64,000 bases of DNA, taken from NCBI GenBank assembly GCA_023974075.1, contig CM043807.1, positions 1,992,623 through 2,056,622 on the forward strand, written 5' to 3'. Source of the stretch: Chaenocephalus aceratus (lineage: Eukaryota; Chordata; Actinopteri; Perciformes; Channichthyidae). Positions 1-10,550 of this stretch are shown here, in pieces; within the stretch, counting starts at the first letter, position 1; the number at the start of each line of letters is the position of its first letter. The notes beneath the pieces were generated by a model, which had not been told where the DNA came from, searched no databases, and saw nothing but the letters and a program-made list of their open reading frames with translations. Both the position numbers and the translations under genes were made by a program.

Positions 1-104
1 GGAGGAGGGGCTCTGTGAGGAAGTGGCAGATTTTCTCCGGTTGTGTATTTTCAAATTCTAGCCATCTCGAGCCGGTTTCTCAAACTTACCTACCCCACCT
101 TTAA
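1..104. mobile_element. Right half of a TTAA-flanked MITE, cut by the window edge
   Basis: Bases 1-100 match 9273-9369 with about two differences. The copy ends in CCTACCCCACCT followed by TTAA at 101-104, so it is the right end of the same MITE seen complete at 9015-9369. No coding capacity. Confidence 0.8.
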
Positions 105-124
105 TACGCCAAAAATAGAAAACA

Positions 125-235
125 CAATGATTGTTCACGAGTCCCAAAACACGAGTCCAAGTCGAGTCCGAAGTCTCTGTGTGTGCGACTTAAGTGCGAC
201 TCGAGTCCGAGTCACAAACTCGAGTCCCCATCTCT
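125..235. repeat. CGAGTCC-rich degenerate repeat
   Basis: The hexamer-like word GAGTCC and its variants recur about seven times in 110 bases (for example CGAGTCCGAGTC). Such tracts are common in fish intergenic DNA. I cannot assign a family. The frames reading through it are not gene-like. Confidence 0.4.
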
Positions 236-1327
236 GGTGTGGCTGTGTGTCCCATAAAACTAACTGCATACTTATGCACATGATACATCTCCGTTTCATA
301 CGTGCCATACTTATCACTGGTATGTGTCCTCATGAGACGCTAAAGCGGGCGACATGATGAGGTTGTTCTCTTTTATTCCCTCACTTCTCTGCTTTGTATG
401 GCCTAATTAAGGCGGCCTCTGGGGAGAAGCCCTGTTTCAGCTCACAGGAGCAAAGAAGGTGGGTGGGTGGGGGGGGGGGGACTGCAACGGAGAAATAGAA
501 CGGCAGATAGACAGTCATTTATTAAATTAGGCCATATTCAATAACTCTTTTGGCACTTTAAGCATATGTTTATAATCTTGTCCTTTTACTTAACCCTCTC
601 TGGTATGCCCTTTGACATTCACACAATACATCCGAGGTTATGATGCAGGCAGGACCATAAGGAACCAATAGCAGTGTTTGATTTTGTCACATGAGTCTGG
701 AGGCCATGTTCAATTTGAGTGTACATGTGAGACCATCGAATAAACTCAACGGCAGAGTTAAAGTTACTCTTTTCTTGGAGTTGATCTTTATATATATATA
801 CATTATATATATTAACCCTTATCAGGAGTTAAACCTGAACACTTGTGGGAGTCAACTACCACTTTAGAGTTAATTGTAATGTGAACTCTATAATAGTGTT
901 AATAGTTAACACTTGAAAGCGTGTATATTCAACACCCATGGAGTCAAAATAAAAATCAATACAAATGACTACAAACAACGTATTGATTCATACAAATGTG
1001 TTGCTTTTATTGGAAGACTCCAAAAATGCATTGTTGATGGACATTTTGTATAAAGTGCTGTTGCTTTTACTAACAATGTAAACATGTTACAGCGAACATT
1101 CACATTTAGAGCAGTTGTGACATTTCAAATGAAACTAAACAATTAGATAAAAAAGAAATGTGCAGTGTTGACTTCCTGAAGTATGGCTGCATAAACTCAG
1201 TGCATTAAGTGCAAACATTAGACAAACAGGCTCATTGCATTACAGAACTTCTCTGTATGAGGTATGCTTTAAACCTGTTATTCAAGTGCATATACAGACA
1301 TGTAGAACAAATAGAGGACACATTCCA
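236..1327. other. No gene seen; AT-rich intergenic DNA with repeat debris
   Basis: There is a G run near 470-480, a short TA repeat near 790-815, and an AGAGTT/GTTAAC-rich stretch at 825-960 that resembles worn MITE sequence. No frame here looks like a protein. Confidence 0.5.
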
Positions 1328-3590
1328 TTAAGCAATCAATACTGGCAAATTAAATAATACAACTCTCTGACACAACATCAACATGTGAATCACACCCATA
1401 TGACATTTGGAAATCAAAAGTTTGAAATGTCTTAATCCTTCTCTTTCTAGGACCAGTATCTTCCTGGGGATTTTTTCACTTAATTGAAAAGCATGAAAAT
1501 GGTCATGGAAACACGTTTCATACTCGACCATAACAAAAATAACTTTTCCATCGTGAAGAATGATACAGGTGATTTTGCTGAACACTGGCATGTTTTCCTC
1601 TGTGCTTGTACAAACAAAGAGGCCAACTCGACATTCAACCCCACAACACTTTACGCAGCGTGTGAGGTTGACAGTGGCTTGTGGATCAATGATGAGATAG
1701 CAGATATATCTTCTGCTTATTCTTGTGTTTCAAGTACACACATTTTAACTGGACCAGACTGAACTGGTTTTAAAGTCAAGCATTCCCAATGATAGGCTAA
1801 TGCAAACTGGTATTTTTTCGCAAGTGATACTGTCAAATTCTTGAAGTTCTTTACACAGTCTTTCAAAAAATGTGTGTTTCGCTTCAAATCTCAGTCCAAA
1901 TATGAGTAAGTGGTCCAATTTTCCGAATGCACCTAGGATAATGGACCATGAAATGATATTTTGGAATCAGGTTGTTTGAAGGGTACAGTTCTTTAAAGAG
2001 TTGGTGGTGTTCAATAAGGTGCTTTAAATACACAGTCATCCCTTCGGTGATAGAGTAAGAGAACACAATGTTTATAATGTTCAGCAACAAGAGCAATAAG
2101 TGCCAGTGCAAGTCATCCTCTGGTACATATCAGAGGTATGTTTGTGATCAAACAGTGTTCGTGATGCATTTACCCCTATTCCATTTCCTACACCATCAAG
2201 GTTAATATTTGTTGGCTTGTTTTGCTTTTCCAAATAGCCATAGTTAAAAGAATACACCCTGTTTAACAAGGTTTCTTTAGACATGACATTTGTAATGAAA
2301 TACTCAAATAGCAGTTTGACCTCATATTGACCAACCCCTTCCAAAATGTCATGCATGATGTCTACACCAACATTTTCTGCAATATTGAAATATTGCATAC
2401 AGTATATTTAGTATGCTCTTTTTCTTGATGCCAAATGAAGAGGTTAATGTTGGAACTTCTGCCAAGTTGGTATAATGTTGATCATTCAAAATTGCTATCT
2501 TAAAGTCAAATGTGGGTGGCCTTCTGAGAAAACTGACTGCGATGAAGATTTATCAATTAAGCAAAAATCTACAGTAATAATTTGCACTAAATGACTCCAA
2601 GAATGCTATGCATACCCAAGTTATCACCAGTAACTTGTGCAAGAGTGCCACGTACAAAAACTTCAGAAAATGGGACAGCAACTCCAGTAGTCTCCAATAT
2701 TGTCAAGTCTTTTGCTAAAGGTTTCAGTATTTCATCGATTCCGTATTTCTTAGCATCTTGTGCATGAAACAATGATACCAGATGAATGTTCACCCTGGGA
2801 TTAAGATTTCTAAGGATGAAGTATAGGCATTCACCTTCCATCACAGAAATCTTCATATGTGTCACTGTGAGTACATGTTTGCATCATTTCACATATATTT
2901 TCAGTCTTGAAAATAAACTGCAGTGTTTTCAGTATGGGAATATAAAGCAATTTGTCATTTATTGGAACTTGCTCATAAGTTCCACTTTTGCTGTTGCGTC
3001 TGGCATCATACCGTACACCTAGGCGTAGTTCAACTGGCTGTACTATATCCAATTTCCCCCCAAAATATGTCTTCCATTTGGTATCAGAATTCAACTGGCT
3101 GAAAGGGTTGTCCATACTATTAAATAGCTCTTCAATAGCTGATCTGGAGGGATTGTCGGCTGGGAGCAAGTGTAATACTTGTTCCTGAATAGTAGACGGC
3201 AAATCTCCCACAAATTCCTGTAAATTCTCAATTGTAGAGAGAACAACAGTATTTGGAACACCGCTTCCCACAAGTTTGGCTATAATGGAGGCACCATATC
3301 TTTGCTGTGAGTTGATAGTGAAGGGCCTGCTTCCATATTTTGGCATTGAGAAGAAGTAGAGGGTGTTTCATCATTCATGCACGGAGAATGATCATGCTGT
3401 TGGATGCGTGGTTGGAAGGGGTGTCTTGAGGCCCACAGGACTCGTCATTATGAGCATATATCTTAATAAGATGTCTTCTAAATCCAGAATAACTTGAGAA
3501 TTGCAAGCAACATCCTGTTTGCCCACAATTTAGTCTCAAGTTTTTACCAGGATACATTCCATGAATTAGTTGAATGTGTCTGATCAAAAG
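1328..3590 (-). pseudogene. Decayed CACTA/EnSpm-like transposase gene with N-terminal C2H2 finger
   Basis: Read on the minus strand, consecutive blocks build one protein. They are a C2H2 finger (3375-3587, C-x4-C then H-x5-H), a 171-residue block (2831-3346), a block ending in GTLAQVTGDNLGMHSILG (2587-2865), a block with VDIMHDILEGVGQYEVKLLF (2081-2398), a block with PKYHFMVHYPRCIRKIGPLT (1884-2111), then FGLRFEAKHTFFERL, and a C-terminal block at 1328-1591 with PVFSKITCII and HDHFHAF. The HD-LLEG word and the YH-HYP block resemble CACTA-type transposases as known from plants and fish; that assignment is from memory. Each block is open, but joins need introns or frameshifts. It probably no longer encodes an active enzyme. 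An alternative is another DDE superfamily. Confidence 0.55.
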
Positions 3591-3614
3591 TAAAGCTGTA
3601 TCAAAAGATGTGTG

Positions 3615-4180
3615 CTACTGCTTGTTCAAGAGCTTTGCTCTCAACTCTTTGACTGTTGGAGTTTCTACTGTTGTGCCAATGTCAATATTGTACAGAGTAG
3701 TCTGCAGAAATGTGTACAGGTTGGACAGAGCATCATCATATGTCACACTAAAAGCGAAGTGGGACTTGAAAAGCTCATCAAATACACCCAAGGATGTACA
3801 TGACTGACAAGGAAGAAGCTTTTTGTCCAATACGATGTAGAAGCTGAGAACCTGTGCCTTTGAAGTGCCTGTGGCCAGAAGATACGGCTGGTGGGTTCCC
3901 TCAATGGTCATGAGGTGATCCTCAAGGCTCTTGCAGGACTGCAACAAAATGAAAAGCATTTTCATATAAGCCATTAGTTTTTAAATGATTGGACAAACCA
4001 CAATATTTGGAATTGGAACGCATTGTCTTCACAAACCTTGTGAAAAATCTCCAGATGATCTATTGCCTCTCTGACACTGATTGTCTTGGCCCGCTTCCTT
4101 CCAGCTGGTTGTGGAGTGAGAAGACAAGAAGATACGCCATGTCGCTGTCCCACTCTGCAGACAGTGGAAATCATCTTCAC
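3615..4180 (-). pseudogene. C-terminal fragment of a transposon-associated (SAMD3-like) fish protein
   Basis: The minus-strand frame 3974-3615 reads FDELFKSHFAFSVTYDDAL, then LYTFLQTTLYNI, and ends VKELRAKLL. This is the same C-terminal layout (aromatic/Leu core, then Lys-Leu-rich last helix) as the SAMD3-like remnant at 19.8-21.5 kb. Upstream, 4180-3974 holds a basic RKRAKTISV stretch that could be an earlier exon. It sits directly upstream of the C2H2/CACTA-like gene on the same strand, so the two may be parts of one two-gene element. The 3974 junction and the lack of an N-terminus suggest it is broken. Confidence 0.45.
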
Positions 4181-4222
4181 ATTTCTACATTGTCATGGAC
4201 AAGGTTACCACTATGAGGGGAT

Positions 4223-4415
4223 GTCAGGGACATTATTCAGAAATACCATTCACATATAATCATGTAACTCTCACACAACCGAAACCAAAATCATGTATCG
4301 ACACATGGGAAACGCTCTCATAAACACACGTGAAACACTCTCCCACACAACATACTATGTTGTATACGAGAGCGTTTCATGTGTGTATGAGAGAATTTCA
4401 AGTGTGTGTGCGTGC

Positions 4416-4471
<56 letters not shown>

Positions 4472-4669
4472 GTGAGAGGGTTTCACATGCGTGTGTGTGA
4501 GAGTGTTTCACACATGTTTTTGAGAGCACATTTCACAGGTGTATATGAGAGTGTTTCATATGTGAATAACTTTTAAATGCAGTTGTGTCGTTTCAAATAT
4601 GTGTGTGTTTTTAAATGATTTTTGTTTCATAATTGTTTGTGAACGGTATTTCTGAATAATGTCCCTAAC
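4223..4669. mobile_element. MITE with 32-bp terminal inverted repeats and a GT-rich core
   Basis: Bases 4223-4254 (starting GTCAGGGACATTATTCAG) are the reverse complement of 4638-4669 with about two mismatches. Between them are repeated units of the type GTGTGTGAGAGTGTTTCA on one side and their complement on the other, so the interior is also partly palindromic. No target duplication was obvious. Non-coding. Confidence 0.65.
4417..4468. repeat. (GT)n microsatellite
   Basis: About 50 bases of uninterrupted GT inside the MITE at 4223-4669. The CVCVCV frames across it are artefacts. Confidence 0.95.
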
Positions 4670-4706
4670 GGCCCCGCATACACAACAACATGATGCACAG
4701 CATACA

Positions 4707-4784
4707 GCAGGGGTCTGCAATTAAGTTTGGCCAATTATTTTCTAAGTCACTAGATGGCGGGCCGGAACATAATCAAAGGCTTAT
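4707..4784. mobile_element. Possible hAT-type MITE end, split by the next element
   Basis: CAGGGGTCTGCAA at 4707 and a GGCGGGCCGG motif are typical of worn fish hAT non-autonomous ends. The sequence is interrupted at 4785 by the TTAA-flanked element. No matching far end was identified. Confidence 0.3.
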
Positions 4785-4788
4785 TTAA

Positions 4789-5751
4789 AGTGGACCTATC
4801 ATGCAAAATGCCCTTTTGTATGTCTTTTATACATTAATATGTTCCAGGGAACTCACCAAGTGTCAGCAAATACAACCCTCTCTTTTCCTCCATACCCAAA
4901 TCTCTAAAAACGGGGCTGCAACGAGCGGATACAGATTCCATCCGACCCGACGTCAGCCCGGGTGACGCCCCGCCTACTTGGGCAATGCCCCTCCACCTAT
5001 CAGGGAATGGGGGGTCGGGCCACGGCCGGCCATTGCCACTCGAAAGCGCTGGAGACACTGTAGTACATATGCCAGGCCTGTAAGTGGCGCTGTAGTCTGC
5101 CACAAAAGCAACAAAGAAGACTTCCCATGGTTGCCCTTCTGTTTATTCTCCGCTGTGGCTCTTTTTCTCCCTCCCGAGCGTTTGCTCCTGCTGCAGTTAT
5201 TCAATGCAATCCCTCCCTCGGTGTAAATCTCTCCGGTAGTCCACCAGCAGATGACAAACACCCACCTCTTCCAAGGGACGAGGGGACCGTGCGGCAGAGT
5301 TTCAGTTCAGTTCGATTTTACGCCGGTCAACTTGTCCGTTAAAGTTTAAATCGTCCGGGCAAAATTAGAAAAGTGCCGGTCAAAGGTCTTCTTTGTTATT
5401 TATTGAGCTTTAAAACTAATTAATAACGACTCTATATAATCATATAAGAATAATACACGGAGGACAAAGCCTCTCTTTTCCTCTCCCTCTTCTGAGAGCC
5501 CAGCAGCTGATCTCAGATTACACTCCCCTCTCCTGCAGGGGGGCGTGGTCAGATGCAGCTCATTTGCATTAAAGCTACGTCACAGAATCAGCCCTTGCAA
5601 AAACAGGGCTGGAAAAGAGAAAATAGAGCGAAATGAGGCATGGCTAAAATGCAGGATCTGTTTGGTATTTTGAAAAAAAAACTTCACAGACATGTTTTAT
5701 ATAGGTATGGCCCTACAAGATATTTGTCAAATATAGCATTATAGGTCCACT
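4789..5751. mobile_element. Short, gene-less copy of the TTAA-flanked family seen at 13379-17161
   Basis: It is flanked by TTAA at 4785-4788 and 5752-5755. The ends are inverted: AGTGGACCTATCATGC on the left and GCATTATAGGTCCACT on the right. About 300 bases of the left end and 230 of the right end align with the 3.8-kb element at 13379-17161, including GGAACTCACCAAGTGTCAG and TGCAGGGGGGCGTGGTCAG. The middle of that element is absent or replaced. TTAA duplication is known for piggyBac and Kolobok elements. The family may belong to either. Confidence 0.85.
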
Positions 5752-5822
5752 TTAAGTAATTTATTGTTAACAAATGTGACATGTTCAAATGCTTGTACAA
5801 AAATATATAAGGATATTTGGTA

Positions 5823-6115
5823 ACACTTTATTTTGATAGTCCATAGTTAACACTCTATAAGTCATCAGTTGACATTTAGTAGCATGTCAACAGTGCATCA
5901 GTTGACATTCAACAGCACCGTTCAAACCGACAAGTAACTAAGCATTAGTTGATGATCAACAGATAATAATAATAATAATAATAATAATCCTTATATTTAT
6001 TAGTTGATGATCAACAGATCAGCAACCTTAGAGTTTAGTTGACTATCTGTTGATCGTCAACTAATCTAGAGTTGACTATCAGTATACTTTTAGTAGGTTC
6101 TCCACTAAGCGTTTG
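5823..6115. repeat. MITE-like repeat with (AAT)n and GTTGACTATC inverted words
   Basis: It starts with GGTAACACTTTATTTTGAT, a common fish MITE start. It contains nine AAT units (5963-5990) and mirrored stretches around 5940-6080 in which TTAGTTGATGATCAACAGAT faces ATCTGTTGATCGTCAACTAA. The right end is not resolved. Confidence 0.5.
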
Positions 6116-7372
6116 TAGGCATGTGTTAGGACTATCCAATGAAAGTGAAACACAGTTGAGAACAGTAGAAAGTCTATAACCTATCAACAGAACACATACA
6201 TTCATCCACTAATGATCTGCTACAGACATGGGAATAAAGCGAAATGTTTTGCACAACTGATCACGAACACTGGATAACTGAAGTCAATACCAGGCTATAA
6301 AGCACAGTAGAACAAACACTATAGGCAGCATATCAGAGAAAGAAAGCTTTTTTATTTTAATAATATACTACAAGTACTGTAAAAACACTGAACAGTTGTG
6401 AAATGGTAAAAAATAAAGTTTGAAACACATTATCTACCAGCTGGTAGTCAATACCAGGCAAACGGAAAAAAATCACTACACTGCAGATTTGTACAGTTTA
6501 ATAACTATAAATACAATTTTATTTTGCTGTGTTCAGGACGTTTATGGGCGTCAGCAACGAGCCTTTGGGCCCAATGTGTGGGTCTAACCCCCTGCTAATT
6601 ACCAGCTGTGCAGTTAACAACAATAATTTGCCTACAGAAAGGTCCTAAACTTATCTGTGGTTAGCATTCCTTATGTCCTTGATAAGTTTTTTGAAAGTTT
6701 TCTCAGAACGATTCCCCTGCATACGCCAAACTTCCCTCTTGTATGTCTGCCATGCTCTCTCAATATTTTGTGTATGTAGTCCTGTTTGTGGATCAACATA
6801 ATTCTGGCCGTGGTTGACCCGGACATGCCTGTAGCCCTCCTGGGACAGACTGGCATATGCTCTCCACTCATCACTCACAACAAGACTCTGAGGCTTGACA
6901 TGCTTCTTGATGATGGGAACAAGGGTCTCCTTGTTTCTTCTCTTTCCAAGGCGAAGAATGAGACGTCTGCTTGCAGCTTTGATCTCTAGTATACCAAACA
7001 CCCAAGATCTCTTTCTTCTCCAGGTGTTACCAAAGCGTCCTCTTCCATACTACCAAAAAACAGTACACATTTTTTTTTTTTTAAACAGTGTGAACATTAT
7101 TACAAAAATAATCTCTTGACTTTATGTTTAATCAATCTATTGTTAGTCAGGTGTAATTACCTTTTCATCTAAATATGTTTTAAATTCCTTATAACACAGT
7201 ATACATGCTTACAAAATGATTTGCTGGAAAGGGATAATCTTCTCAAGGTCTATAAGGTTATCTTTTTTCTCCTCGACAGTTCATGAATTTGTGTCACTAT
7301 GACCACATTAGGAACCAGAACATCTTGACTGAAATTGATTGAAAACAATTACCAAATCTTGTGACAATGCAA

Positions 7373-7660
7373 TTCAATCAATCAATCAATCAATGTTTAT
7401 TTATATAGCCCAATATCACAAATGTTACATTTGTCTCAGTGGTCTTCACAGTGTGTACAGAATATCAGTATGACAATACGACACCCTCTGTCCTTAGACC
7501 CTCTGTCCTCAGACCCTCTGTCCTTAGACCCTCTGTCCTTAGGCCCTCTGTCCTCAGACCCTCTGTCCTTAGACCCTCTGTCCTTAGACCCTCTGTCCTT
7601 AGACCCTCACATCGTACAAGGAAACACTTCCAGAGAAAACCCACAGTTTAGTCTTGACTC
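7373..7660 (-). mobile_element. 3' end of a Rex/L2-type LINE, minus strand
   Basis: Read on the minus strand it matches the LINE tail at 39960-40118: TTCCTTGTACGATGTGAGGG, the AAGGACAGAGGG unit, the CTGTACACACTGTGAAGACC region, and a tail ending in TTGATTGATTGA repeats. There is no coding part; it is a 5'-truncated insertion lying in the intron of the Merlin-like gene. Confidence 0.75.
7483..7608. repeat. 15-bp tandem repeat, about 8.4 copies, inside the LINE tail
   Basis: The unit ACCCTCTGTCCTTAG repeats with C/T variants. The homologous LINE tail near 40010 has only one unit, so the array arose by expansion in this copy. Confidence 0.9.
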
Positions 7661-7771
7661 TGGCTTTGTGTGAATATTTCATTATTTATTCATTATGTAT
7701 GTTTTGTTTGAGTTAGGAACACCTGTTACTGTTTTATTTGACTAATATATAAGAGAAATACAGAAGCCTAA

Positions 7772-8087
7772 CGGCCCGTCCACACAGCGGCGTGCGTTGA
7801 CGCTTCCCCATTCACTTTGAATGGGGTGACGTCACTTTTAGCCGAAATGCATCGTGGGAAGCGACGTGGAGCGTAGCTGGCGTGGCTCTCTGCAAAAGTT
7901 GAGCAATGTTCAACTTTTGACGCCTCGGCGAGGCGTCAGCCAATCGAATCATATGCCAGTACAAGCTCTAGCCAATCAAACCGCTGCTTGTGTGTCAGGG
8001 GCGGGAGATTCATGTGATTGGTTGTTGGTCGAGTTTCAGACACGTCCGCCAGCAAGCGTCAGCGCACGCCGCTGTGTGGACGGGCCG
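7772..8087. mobile_element. PIF/Harbinger-like MITE, 316 bp
   Basis: The terminal inverted repeats CGGCCCGTCCACACAGCGGC and GCCGCTGTGTGGACGGGCCG are perfect over at least 20 bases. The element is flanked by TAA at 7769-7771 and 8088-8090. TWA three-base duplications are the Harbinger signature. GC-rich, non-coding. Confidence 0.8.
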
Positions 8088-9014
8088 TAATGCATTCACC
8101 TGAGAAAAAAAGGTTTTTCACGAGAACTTTTCCTGGAATTCTGAGATAATAATCTTGTTAATTAAGAAAAACAGAAAACTTTTATTTGTCACGTGTATGC
8201 ATTACGCTTCCGTAAATAAACCTTCTTTAGGTTAAACAAATACAATAAAATGAGTATTTCACATAATCACATTTTTCATCAATGTTTTTTATTAACTGAT
8301 TGACAACTTTAGGGAGAGTGATATTCATTTCTGCCATTTCTTTTGTATATCCCATCTATGACTCTCCCCTCCCACCCACTCTATCTATCCTAAATGATGA
8401 TTCACATAATGATGTAAGCTCTTTGAGGTTATAGAAAATGTAACACATTTAGTCAAGTGTATTGCACTTTGAAATTATATTACCTTGCGTTTGTGGCAGA
8501 ATTTGCTCTCATCAATGTGGACAAGGACATTAACTCCACCGACTTTCTGCTTCTTTTTCTTTTGGTGCTTTCCCAGGCTTACACAGATTCTTCTGAGTTT
8601 CTTTGACATCATGGAAAGTGTTGCTGAGCTCTTTGCAATGCCATCTTGAAGCATATCAACTTGCCGTAGATGCAAACCCTGTGCAAATCTATCAAGGATT
8701 AACACAAATAATGAAATAAGGACAGTGCATTTCCAAAAGAAGAAAACATTTCTTTGATCAAGCTATAAGTCACGAAGCATCATTTATACCGAGTATATTG
8801 TATTTGGGCCATTCGTTTTTTAACTAGCATCAATAACAAGCCATCCTGTCAATCAACCATCCTGTACATGGCTGACTCAAACTGATGCTCTTTGCAACAC
8901 AGTGTCACATCTGGTTGTATAGATAGAATCACCACCATACTCTTCTGTCAGAAGACCAAACTTATGATTTATAAGAAATCCTAATGCTTGAAAGCAGAAC
9001 AAAATAATACTTAA

Positions 9015-9369
9015 AGGTGGGGTAGGTAAGTTTCAGAAACCGGCTCGAGATACACTTTTTGTTATATTCCATGGAATGCTCTTAACATCCCGATAGCAAT
9101 GAATATCTGAAGTGCTTTGACAAAAAATCCATAAAAAAATGTCATCTGTAGAAGCCGTAATACTGTAAAAAGTACAACCAATCCGTTTAGCCGGGCCGGC
9201 TGTCAGCCTTCCATCGGGGCACAAACTTATTTCGTGCCCTCATTGGTCATGTGCTCGTTCGTGTGTGTTGGAGGAGGGGCTCTGTAAGGAAGTGGCAGAT
9301 TTTCTCCGGTTGTGTATTTTCAAATTCTAGCGATCTCGAGCCGGTTTCTCAAACTTACCTACCCCACCT
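9015..9369. mobile_element. Complete TTAA-flanked MITE, 355 bp
   Basis: It starts AGGTGGGGTAGGTAAGTTT and ends AAACTTACCTACCCCACCT, flanked by TTAA at 9011-9014 and 9370-9373. CCGGCTCGAGAT near the left and ATCTCGAGCCGG near the right extend the palindrome. It is the same family as bases 1-100. piggyBac- or Kolobok-type by target site. Confidence 0.85.
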
Positions 9370-10550
9370 TTAAGAGCAGAACAACTAAATATGGTCAACT
9401 TACAACATGATGAAATTAGCAAGAGCCAAAAGTAACGTCAGAGAGTTTTTTTGTTACTGTAACATATCTGGCCAATCAAGGCAGGTTATATGACAAGATA
9501 TGCTTTTGTAATATTCTTTCAGATTGACCATAAATCCATGCCACCATAAATTATGATAACAGCAATCTATCAAATACTGTAATAAGATAATACCTTTGCA
9601 TTGCTTACCTATGGATGTACTTCATTCATGCGAATAAACTGCAGTGTGATTGTGAGAAAAGTGACTTTGTCGTAACACTTCTCCTCAAACGTCCACATCT
9701 TTTACGTCGGCATTCCCTGTAAATTGCAGGACATCACATTTTATGATAAACTGAACATTTTCTATGTGTGTGTTACGCACACATACACACACACACTAAG
9801 TTGGATATATAATGTATTCAAATAACAGCAGCTGATGTAAAAACCATGCTGTTTATGCAAGTAAGCCTAGTTCATGTCAGTGTCATTATCTAATACTATA
9901 CGCTGAAATAAATATGTTGTAACATTAGCAAAGCTGGCTACTTGTCTAAATTGTATCTTGCCTCCATGGGTAGCTGAGGGAGAGAGAACAAAACTGTACA
10001 TCTAGAGGCCTCCTCACACTTGATATCTTCATGTTGTCCATACACAATCCCCACATGTTACTATTTGGTATTACAGCACTTGAAGTTAATTGACAAGGGC
10101 ATTGACATTTGTGCATATTTCTTGTAGGTGTGTTACAAAATAACAAAAATGTGCCAAGAAAACAATGTACCGTCATAGTGAATTGCTTATCCGGGCCTTC
10201 TGGTTCCTTCCTATAGCAATCCATGGTTCTGTGTGAACATGCCCTCTATGTAAGCTAACTTAATGCTTAATATTTAGCAAACAATGAAGCAGAAGAATGC
10301 CCTATTCCTACCTACAGCCGATTGCATAATAAAATATGGGGCCCTTTAGTTTGCAAGCATTTTATTCTTACCAGATGTCATGGTCCTTGGTCTGGGAGGA
10401 GACCATCTTCATTTTGTGGCGGCAGTTTTTGCATTTCAATTTGCGTTTCATCAAGCCATTCGTTTGCAACCATTTTATTAATTTTAAAGTTGATTTTTTT
10501 GTTTCTTTAACATAAACTGTTCTCATACGTTTTCTCTCCATTGAAGCCAT

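Larger units (their letters stand above)
6651..10550 (-). pseudogene. Merlin-type (ISXO2/IS1016-like) DDE transposase gene in four exons
   Basis: Exon 1, 10550-10372, starts MASMERKRMR and has a C-x2-C pair (CKNC). The donor is GTAAGAAT. Exon 2, 9716-9609, joins in phase to give HDIW-ECRRKRCGRLRRS, the second half of the family's zinc ribbon, then SLFSQSH. Exon 3, 8688-8484, carries FAQGLHLRQVDMLQDGIAKS and the first catalytic Asp in HIDESKFCHKRK. Exon 4, 7049-6651, joins in phase 0 (YGRGRFGNTWRRK) and holds the second Asp in VVSDEWRAY and the Glu in QNIERAWQTYKRE. The ISXO2-like fold cuts and joins DNA. All exon joins but one are in frame. The end of exon 2 needs a one-base shift, because SQSH runs into stops before LQFIRMNE. 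MITEs lie in the introns. Terminal repeats were not found. It could be a recently dead element or a host-retained copy. Confidence 0.75.

Noticed and set aside
7422..7673. Repeating LSLDP/VLRPS-type peptides
   Set aside because: They arise from the 15-bp tandem array in a LINE 3' UTR and are open in two frames because the unit is a multiple of three.
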